Made by a program: the position numbers and the translations under genes. This document shows, piece after piece, positions 20,192 to 26,022 of a stretch of DNA of 26,022 nucleotides; the first letter of the stretch is position 1; each line of letters begins with the position of its first letter. Below the pieces are notes generated by a model that did no database searches, was not told where the DNA came from, and worked only from the letters and a program-made list of their open reading frames with translations. This DNA comes from a virus. The stretch covers positions 1 through 26,022 of IMG/VR virus record IMGVR_UViG_3300027816_000369; one strand, 5' to 3'.

Positions 20192-23100
20192 ATGGCAATT
20201 CAATATACAATCGTCCCAGAAGTAGACTTTAGTAGAGGCATTGATGCTCGCTCTACTGAAAATCAAATTGGTGAAGGCTTTGTTCGAGACCTACTAAATG
20301 CAGACGTAATTCAGAAAAGCGTCCGCAAACGAACAGGCTACGAATCTTATGCTGGAAATATTCCAGTTCGAGCTACCCGCCTCGATTACGACTACAACGT
20401 AGATCCCACTAAGCGGATGATGTGCCTAACTTTAGATAGCGTTGTCTCCCTTAATACTACCGTTTCTTTAGAATCAGTAAGAAGTTCTCCACTTATTGTA
20501 TACGGCCGCTCGTCTAACCAGACTACTGGGCCTATTACAAATGCAGGAGACTCCGCTCATTATTACAATAGATTTACTATTCCTATTCGCAAAGAGCTAT
20601 TTGCCCCGAGCGGGACATTAAACATTTCCGGCACAGAACATGGTCTGGGAAGTACTAACTTTTTTTGTAATGTAGTAGAATCCACTTCTTTAACTGACAA
20701 GTCATTTACTGACGTATATACAAATGCGCTACGTATTGATAAGATGACTTACGATGTAAATATTGATTATACTGTTTTTCAGAATAAGAATGCAATTGTA
20801 TATTACTTAGATCGAGCCGTTTCAGCTGGAGACGTATATACAACTACGTGGGCTCATCCGGGTGGAATTAGTTCCCTGCCTATCCCCACGTCTACTCACA
20901 ACCTTACAAACTATAATTTTGTATATAAAATATATCAGGACACAAATCCCGGAAATTCTACCGGAGAGTGGCTTGAAGTTGTTGAAGATGAGTTTACTAT
21001 TGACAATAATGGTAATGTATTAATTACTATGACAGCGGCTTCCCCCACTACATACCATATTATACTCTCTGCCGCCGCTACAACCAATGTAGTCGAGGGA
21101 CAAATATCTTCCGCCGAAGACGAAAAGACCGTATCTATACCAAACCTAGTCCGTCCTTGGATGTTCTATAATATATATATTAGAAAAAATGCTACAGAAT
21201 ATGAGCGTGTTGAAGCTAACGCCATAGATTATGACAATGATACAAACTCCTTAATTCTAACTTTTGATACATATAGTGCTCAATCTTATAAAATACACTA
21301 CGAATATGGCGATATTAGAAGTAACGTATTGTGTGTATACGATACTGCTGTAGCTGTAGACAGTACGGATACTTCTCCTCAGATCACTATTTGGGGACTA
21401 GATCACAATGAAATATATACAGATAAGTCAGTTCGAGAAGGCTGGGCTACACATATAGATACTTACCGACGTAGCGGGGAGCAGCGAGTTATTTGCGGTT
21501 TGGGCGGCAATTTATTTGCAGCCAGAGAGTATTCCGAAGCCGGCAGTCAATATCTCTATCCGACATTGTATCCCTCCTTGTACTCTCGTACATCTGCTGC
21601 TCTTTCGGTTGGACCTGTGTTTTATGACACTGGAGACAATCCACAGAGAACTAGAGGATATATAACTACAAGTATTGGCGGTACGGGACAAGTTTACGTT
21701 ACTGCTGTCCAATATGATCCGGCAAATACGTGGACTAAATATACTCTAGATGTACCGGATATGAACATTGTGGGTACACTATCTACAATTATAAGTAATA
21801 CCGCCGGATTAGAAGACTGGCTAACAGTAAGCAACATGTCCTACAAAAGACATGAGGGTACTTTCCGAATTAGACAAGTTACTCCCGGAGTAGAGAAGTT
21901 AGAAATTTGGGTAGAGAATTCAAACAATTCGTCCGATTGGGATGATCTAGCTGTTGGCGGATATGCGGGAATTTACACCGACCGAATTACATGGACAACA
22001 GACGCTTCTTATGTTCCCCAAGATACTTTACTTCTATCTGGGTCTGAATTGGGCCAAGTATATTCTAGCGATGACGGCATTACTGTTTGCGGTCCATTTA
22101 ATCAAAAATTAGAACTTGCTATCGGTGTTCTTGTTACAGGTCGCCGCACCTCCTCTGTTATTCCATTACGTGAATCTTTGCCTTCCTTAGCAGACTCTGT
22201 TGCTAATCTTGTTCGTGGCGATATGCTCAGTTATACTGGCATAGACCGGAGCCTTAGAGTACTATCTATAAATGCGGGGACAGATTTATCTGCTTCTATT
22301 TCCGGAGATGGTACAACCGCAACCTGTACTGTATCCGATACCACTTATTTATCTGCTGGACAGAAGATTGTAATAATTGGAGCTAGTGATTATTCAGGCG
22401 TTCAGACTATTACCAATGTAATTTCATCTACCCAGTTTACATTTGAAAGTACTTCCACTAAGCTGGGGGTTACTGCAATTCTATCGGGGAAGACCATTGA
22501 AATCGATGAGGAGCTGATGTGGCAGGATACGGTGGGAGATCAGGCGGGCTTTCAAGTAGCTCGTAGATGGGTTCCCATTGAAGCTCCTGATGATTCATAC
22601 AACTTAACTCCATCTACATATGTTAGATATTTCGATTCGGCTCAATACTCGGCCCAGCCGTTTATTAGATCTACAATGGTTGCCGATAACCTATATCTGA
22701 CTAATGGTTCGGATGAGGTAATGAAGTTTGATGGGGAGAGCATATACCGGGCCGGGCTTCCGGCATGGCAGCCGGGATTATTTGTTACCCGAGATACCAG
22801 CGTCGGTATTCCTAAAATTGTAGTGAACCTTAGATCAATGGCATATAAGGCAAAACCGGGTTCAGGTACATTAGAATTGACCAAGGTTGAAGAGGCGGGG
22901 TTGTTGCCTCCGGGAAGCACTGTAGAAATAACTGGAGATACCACTAAGATATATACAGTGCAAGATTATGTAGACAAGGCTAACCAAGCTTTTGTTCATT
23001 TTAGTCAATCCTTAAATCCTGCAATTCCAAATATTGGGACCATTTCTGAAGTAGGATACTATCGATACTATATTAGGCTCAATGCTATAGATGCTAATAA

Positions 23101-25372
23101 TAACAGAATAGCTTCGGCGATGACTTCTTCGGAAGATCTAACGGTACGTATGTCGCAGGATGCAGCAATTAATTTAAAAATGGTTGGTCTGCCAGCTCTA
23201 GACAATTACGACTATGACCGTATCGAAATTGAGATATATAGAACCCGCCTACTTACAGGCACTGTTCCACCTGTATTTTATAAAGTAACTACATTAGGTA
23301 GCGAGCATATAAACTTTAATAATGGCGATGGATATATAGAATATACAGACACTGCCTCTGATGATAATATTGCTTTAAGAAACAATTTAGACCCTCTAGT
23401 TACTCAAGCGGGAGCAGAGCTTGGTATTGGCTGGAGTGATCCTTTACGAGCCAAGTATATTACTACAACAGCAAATAGACTTGTCCTTGCAAATGTCAGT
23501 GATTATCCAGAATTTGATATTCAAATAGACGGAGCTTCTACTGCATTAGATGCTTCCAAATTTGTGGGTAATACCTTTCTATTCCGTAAGAATTTTGCAG
23601 ATTCTGCGTCTTCTTCTAATATGGTAGACCGAGTTAACTTTAAATGGGTTCAAGCATCTAGTTCTATAGCCGTTACTAATTTAGTCGGAGTTGCTAATAC
23701 CTCTTTTACTGTAACGGTAAATAATACGGCGGCAATTGGTGACTGGGTATATTTGTATTACTCTCAAGTACTAAACACTGGGCAACCTTTAAAGTATTCT
23801 GGATGGTGGCAAGTATTCAGTAGAACTTCAACGACCATTACATTTACATATAAAAATGCCAGTGCGGGAACTCCTGCAGTATATCCAAATCGAGCAGCAT
23901 TTGCTGACTCTGGAATAGTGCCAGTAGTTTTAGGTACTGATGGAAACTTGGGGCAGGATAATGGAGATAGCGGGAGCCCTGTAACTAATGATACCTTCGA
24001 TGCGACCCGCCGTCTTGCGCTTGCCTTAAACTCGGTAATGAGAATGACTGATATTACCATTCCGGCAATGGCAAAATTCCGCCCATGGTTGATTGCTCGA
24101 AGCGGCAACGATGTTAGTAGGGCCGGACGAATCTTAGTTCGAGCGCCACAACAATCCGATATTCTTCCTTCAATACAGGCTACTTTCACTGCTTATGATC
24201 TATATGTAAATTCTTTGCCAGTAGAAACTGGGGATAATACTCCGGCATCGGAGCGTGTTTACCCCAGCCGTGTACTTATTAGCTATGAAAATAATCCAGA
24301 ATTATTTGACAGCCCTACGGTTATTCTAGACTCGGACTCCCTATCGGCCATAGATATTAACCCGGCTGATGGTCAGGAAATCACAGGCGTAATTCCGTTC
24401 TTCGGAGAAACCGCATTTACTGCAGCTCAACAAGCGGGCATCCTTGTAGTATTCAAGACTAATTCTATTTACCTAGTCGATATCAATCAGAAAGTATCTG
24501 GAAGTAATTTAGTAGTGCAGCGTCTGGAAACTCAAGGGCTTGGGTGTACCGCCCCCTACAGTATTTCTGTTACTAAGAATGGCATAATGTTTGCTAACAA
24601 TTCCGGTATATATTGTTTACGTAGAAATCAAGCTATTGAATATATTGGCAAATTTATGGAACGTAATTGGACTAGCAAAGTTGACAGGGATGCACTGCAG
24701 ATAGCACAAGGTCATCACTATAGTGTGGGTCGAATGTATAAGCTGTCTGTTCCAATTGCCGATACACAAAATGAGACTACCGGATATATCGAACCTTCCC
24801 AAGTCTATGTATATAACCATACACAGGAAGACGAGGAGCAGCATTTAGGTGCGTGGAGTCGTTATGATAACCATACCGCAATAGGATGGGCTAATCTCGC
24901 TTCTGACGCATTCTGGGCATCTACTGGTGGGAGCATATATAAACTTCGCTCTACTGGCTCAGGGACCGATTTCCGGGATTCCAATGAGGCAATTACATTT
25001 AGGCTGGATACTCGTCCCAACGACTACGGGAACTCCGGTATCCGTAAAATATTGGACAAAGTGGTAGCAAGCTATCGAGCCGGTACTAAAACAGCCAGCA
25101 ATACTATGCTCTTTGCCGTAGACCTAGAACAGGAATACTTTGCAACTACCCCATTTAGGGTGGCAGGAACTGCAGAAAATCTTAACGGTCTCGATGACTT
25201 AGTACAAAAAGATGTTGTAACACTACGCCATTCCTTAGACCGACGTAAGGGCGTATACTTCTCTATTCGTATAGAAAACAGCAACTTAGATCAGAACGTA
25301 GAAGTAGCAGGTCTGGATTACCGTGTCGGTGCATTGGATACTAAGGGTATTAAGTCGGCCTCCAAGACTTAG
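20192..25372 (+). CDS. Very large tail nozzle protein (tail tubular protein B-like)
   Basis: A 1726-residue beta-rich virion protein. The N terminus (VDFSRGIDARSTENQIGEGF, then LLNADVIQKSVRKRTGYESY) carries the signature of podoviral nozzle proteins such as T7 gp12, which begin with a GG-x-S/D...VNG/NAD...KRPG-like pattern. Repeated beta-strand blocks follow, suggesting beta-propeller and Ig-like inserts (for example around 700-760, SISGDGTTATCTVSDTTYLS). A C-terminal region from about 1410 (NNSGIYCLRRNQAIEYIGKF, LGAWSRYDNHTAIGWANLAS) resembles the last propeller blades. T7 gp12 has about 800 residues, so this one is twice the usual length. It follows the adaptor after four small genes. Start: ATG with AAGGGG at 20181-20186, 5 bases upstream. 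A multi-domain hub or fibre-bearing role is the alternative. Confidence 0.75.
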   Translation: MAIQYTIVPEVDFSRGIDARSTENQIGEGFVRDLLNADVIQKSVRKRTGYESYAGNIPVRATRLDYDYNVDPTKRMMCLTLDSVVSLNTTVSLESVRSSPLIVYGRSSNQTTGPITNAGDSAHYYNRFTIPIRKELFAPSGTLNISGTEHGLGSTNFFCNVVESTSLTDKSFTDVYTNALRIDKMTYDVNIDYTVFQNKNAIVYYLDRAVSAGDVYTTTWAHPGGISSLPIPTSTHNLTNYNFVYKIYQDTNPGNSTGEWLEVVEDEFTIDNNGNVLITMTAASPTTYHIILSAAATTNVVEGQISSAEDEKTVSIPNLVRPWMFYNIYIRKNATEYERVEANAIDYDNDTNSLILTFDTYSAQSYKIHYEYGDIRSNVLCVYDTAVAVDSTDTSPQITIWGLDHNEIYTDKSVREGWATHIDTYRRSGEQRVICGLGGNLFAAREYSEAGSQYLYPTLYPSLYSRTSAALSVGPVFYDTGDNPQRTRGYITTSIGGTGQVYVTAVQYDPANTWTKYTLDVPDMNIVGTLSTIISNTAGLEDWLTVSNMSYKRHEGTFRIRQVTPGVEKLEIWVENSNNSSDWDDLAVGGYAGIYTDRITWTTDASYVPQDTLLLSGSELGQVYSSDDGITVCGPFNQKLELAIGVLVTGRRTSSVIPLRESLPSLADSVANLVRGDMLSYTGIDRSLRVLSINAGTDLSASISGDGTTATCTVSDTTYLSAGQKIVIIGASDYSGVQTITNVISSTQFTFESTSTKLGVTAILSGKTIEIDEELMWQDTVGDQAGFQVARRWVPIEAPDDSYNLTPSTYVRYFDSAQYSAQPFIRSTMVADNLYLTNGSDEVMKFDGESIYRAGLPAWQPGLFVTRDTSVGIPKIVVNLRSMAYKAKPGSGTLELTKVEEAGLLPPGSTVEITGDTTKIYTVQDYVDKANQAFVHFSQSLNPAIPNIGTISEVGYYRYYIRLNAIDANNNRIASAMTSSEDLTVRMSQDAAINLKMVGLPALDNYDYDRIEIEIYRTRLLTGTVPPVFYKVTTLGSEHINFNNGDGYIEYTDTASDDNIALRNNLDPLVTQAGAELGIGWSDPLRAKYITTTANRLVLANVSDYPEFDIQIDGASTALDASKFVGNTFLFRKNFADSASSSNMVDRVNFKWVQASSSIAVTNLVGVANTSFTVTVNNTAAIGDWVYLYYSQVLNTGQPLKYSGWWQVFSRTSTTITFTYKNASAGTPAVYPNRAAFADSGIVPVVLGTDGNLGQDNGDSGSPVTNDTFDATRRLALALNSVMRMTDITIPAMAKFRPWLIARSGNDVSRAGRILVRAPQQSDILPSIQATFTAYDLYVNSLPVETGDNTPASERVYPSRVLISYENNPELFDSPTVILDSDSLSAIDINPADGQEITGVIPFFGETAFTAAQQAGILVVFKTNSIYLVDINQKVSGSNLVVQRLETQGLGCTAPYSISVTKNGIMFANNSGIYCLRRNQAIEYIGKFMERNWTSKVDRDALQIAQGHHYSVGRMYKLSVPIADTQNETTGYIEPSQVYVYNHTQEDEEQHLGAWSRYDNHTAIGWANLASDAFWASTGGSIYKLRSTGSGTDFRDSNEAITFRLDTRPNDYGNSGIRKILDKVVASYRAGTKTASNTMLFAVDLEQEYFATTPFRVAGTAENLNGLDDLVQKDVVTLRHSLDRRKGVYFSIRIENSNLDQNVEVAGLDYRVGALDTKGIKSASKT

Positions 25373-25375
25373 GGC

Positions 25376-25403
25376 TTGACAGAATCATAAAACCCGATAC
25401 AAT
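25376..25403 (+). promoter_or_regulatory. Strong sigma70-type promoter 1 after the nozzle gene
   Basis: A perfect TTGACA (25376-25381), 16 bases, TACAAT (25398-25403, five of six). It starts 3 bases after the nozzle stop. The expected start near 25410 lies inside the hairpin at 25405-25417. Confidence 0.75.
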
Positions 25404-25404
25404 T

Positions 25405-25417
25405 GGCTTACTAAGCC
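25405..25417 (+). promoter_or_regulatory. Hairpin at the transcript start of promoter 1
   Basis: GGCTT, loop ACT, AAGCC: a perfect 5-base stem starting 1 base after the -10 box. It repeats the promoter-then-hairpin arrangement seen at 6489-6542 and 12514-12559. Confidence 0.4.
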
Positions 25418-25439
25418 ATTCAAAGGGTGAAGCATATTA

Positions 25440-25485
25440 GTTACTAATAGTAACAATATGTAACATATAGGGGCCGGGCTGTTAC
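25440..25485 (+). promoter_or_regulatory. Phased GTTAC/GTAAC repeats between two promoters
   Basis: GTTAC at 25440, GTAAC at 25450 and 25460, and GTTAC again at 25481. The first three lie exactly 10 bases apart, one turn of DNA, and the first two form an inverted repeat with a 5-base centre. Position between two promoters suggests binding sites for a regulator. Confidence 0.4.
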
Positions 25486-25504
25486 TTAATTGACATAAGG
25501 CCCC
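25470..25504 (+). repeat. GGGGCC/GGCCCC inverted repeat around promoter 2 -35 box
   Basis: GGGGCC (25470-25475) and GGCCCC (25499-25504) form a 6-base inverted repeat with a 23-base centre containing the -35 box of promoter 2. In RNA from promoter 1 it could fold; in DNA it could be an operator. Confidence 0.35.
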
Positions 25505-25519
25505 GATAAGTGGTACAAT
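25490..25519 (+). promoter_or_regulatory. Strong sigma70-type promoter 2 before the last gene
   Basis: A perfect TTGACA (25490-25495), 18 bases, TACAAT (25514-25519). The spacing is one base over ideal. The expected start near 25526 leaves about 50 bases of leader before the ATG at 25575. Confidence 0.72.
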
Positions 25520-25574
25520 TCACAGGATATGGGCCGGACCTACTTAACGGTCTTCCCCGGAGAAACGCTAGTAA

Positions 25575-26022
25575 ATGGCTACCTTGCAACAGACATTAAG
25601 AGGCTTACCTAAAGCAGACGACCAGCTTACTCGTGGGCCGGGCGGTGTTCTGCAACGTACGCCTACCTTACAGCAAGCAACTAAACAAACTGGAGTAGCA
25701 GTTGGACCTACAACACCACTAGCTGCACAGCTTATGGGCGCAGGACCACAGGCTGCAAAAATGGCTGGCACCCCACAACAAATGCAAGCCACATTAGATA
25801 CAGCACTTCGCACCAAGCAATACGGACGTGAGGCTACTGAACAAGAAGCCGCTGCTATGCAGAAGTCTGCAGACATGCAGAAGCTTGGTGGCCTCGGAGA
25901 TCGAGTCTCCGACATGGTTACGGCAGAGTTTAAAAAGACAGCCGGAACTGCTGGACAAGTGGACTTCAATGCAGAATTAGATATAATTAAAAAAGATCCG
26001 AATAGTCAAGAGGCTATGGACG
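25575..26022 (+). CDS. N-terminal part of a large virion protein, runs off the window
   Basis: ATG at 25575 opens a frame that stays open for 149 codons to the window edge. A GGAG at 25559-25562 lies upstream with a long 12-base gap. The visible part starts MATLQQTLRGLPKADDQLTR and is rich in Gln, Ala, Thr and Met without any membrane or signal segment; from about residue 70 it is helical and charged (for example TALRTKQYGREATEQEAAAM). Such Ala/Gln-rich helical starts, after the nozzle gene in podoviruses, belong to internal virion proteins that are ejected into the cell, so this is my first guess. It is served by the two promoters at 25376-25519. The open frame on the opposite strand (25568-25969) is a shadow. 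Confidence 0.72.
   Translation, partial: MATLQQTLRGLPKADDQLTRGPGGVLQRTPTLQQATKQTGVAVGPTTPLAAQLMGAGPQAAKMAGTPQQMQATLDTALRTKQYGREATEQEAAAMQKSADMQKLGGLGDRVSDMVTAEFKKTAGTAGQVDFNAELDIIKKDPNSQEAMD

Noticed and set aside
23764-24189. 141-residue - strand frame inside the nozzle gene
   Set aside because: No start signal and no protein-like pattern; the + strand frame is continuous through it.
25568-25969. 133-residue - strand frame at the window end
   Set aside because: It mirrors the + strand gene at 25575, which has two strong promoters. Its Cys/Ser/Ala-rich product is typical of a shadow.

Overview
This 26 kb window is a stretch of a tailed double-stranded DNA phage genome (virion and packaging genes), with every credible gene on the + strand. 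The gene set is terminase large subunit, portal, scaffold, major capsid protein, tail fibres, a tail-tubular-A-like adaptor and a tail-tubular-B-like nozzle. There is no tape measure, sheath or tail-tube gene, which points to a short-tailed (podovirus-type) virus. Strong Shine-Dalgarno sites and several near-consensus sigma70-type promoters fit a bacterial host read by host RNA polymerase. The sequence does not identify the host, and I see no integrase, repressor or tRNA.

Layout. 1-534: end of a glycine-rich fibre gene and a small follower protein. 603-986: small beta-rich structural protein. 990-3476: terminase large subunit interrupted by a 337-residue LAGLIDADG intein inside the Walker A motif. 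3467-3601: a 44-codon membrane protein gene with its own ribosome site. 3603-6093: small protein, portal, small protein. 6080-6460: M15-type peptidase, the likely endolysin. 6457-6542: two tandem promoters and a hairpin. 6605-9103: scaffold and major capsid protein. 9166-9765: a GIY-YIG homing endonuclease gene. 9764-9892: a structured intergenic stretch. 9954-16664: small virion protein, two long tail fibres and two receptor-binding-type beta proteins that share a duplicated C-terminal domain. The DNA from about 14.3 to 16.7 kb looks richer in A+T, as if exchanged as a module. 16670-18150: a protein of an unnamed phage family, a holin-like protein and a very acidic protein. 18169-19155: head-tail adaptor. 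19235-19756: three very small basic proteins. 19760-20182: a Dps/miniferritin-like protein. 20192-25372: a 1726-residue nozzle-like protein. 25373-25574: a regulatory region with two strong promoters and phased GTTAC/GTAAC repeats. 25575 to the end: the start of another long gene, possibly an internal or ejected virion protein.

How it works together. Terminase and portal fill a head built by scaffold and capsid protein. Adaptor and nozzle close it into a short tail that carries fibres with exchangeable tips. The peptidase and holin-like proteins would release progeny, but they sit about 11 kb apart instead of in one lysis cassette. Two different homing elements occupy the terminase and capsid loci. 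Apart from the points above, intergenic stretches are short: the longest are 188 and 202 bases, both described, and none exceeds 300 bases. I found no classical terminator (GC stem plus T run) and no CRISPR array. All family assignments were made by eye, without database searches.
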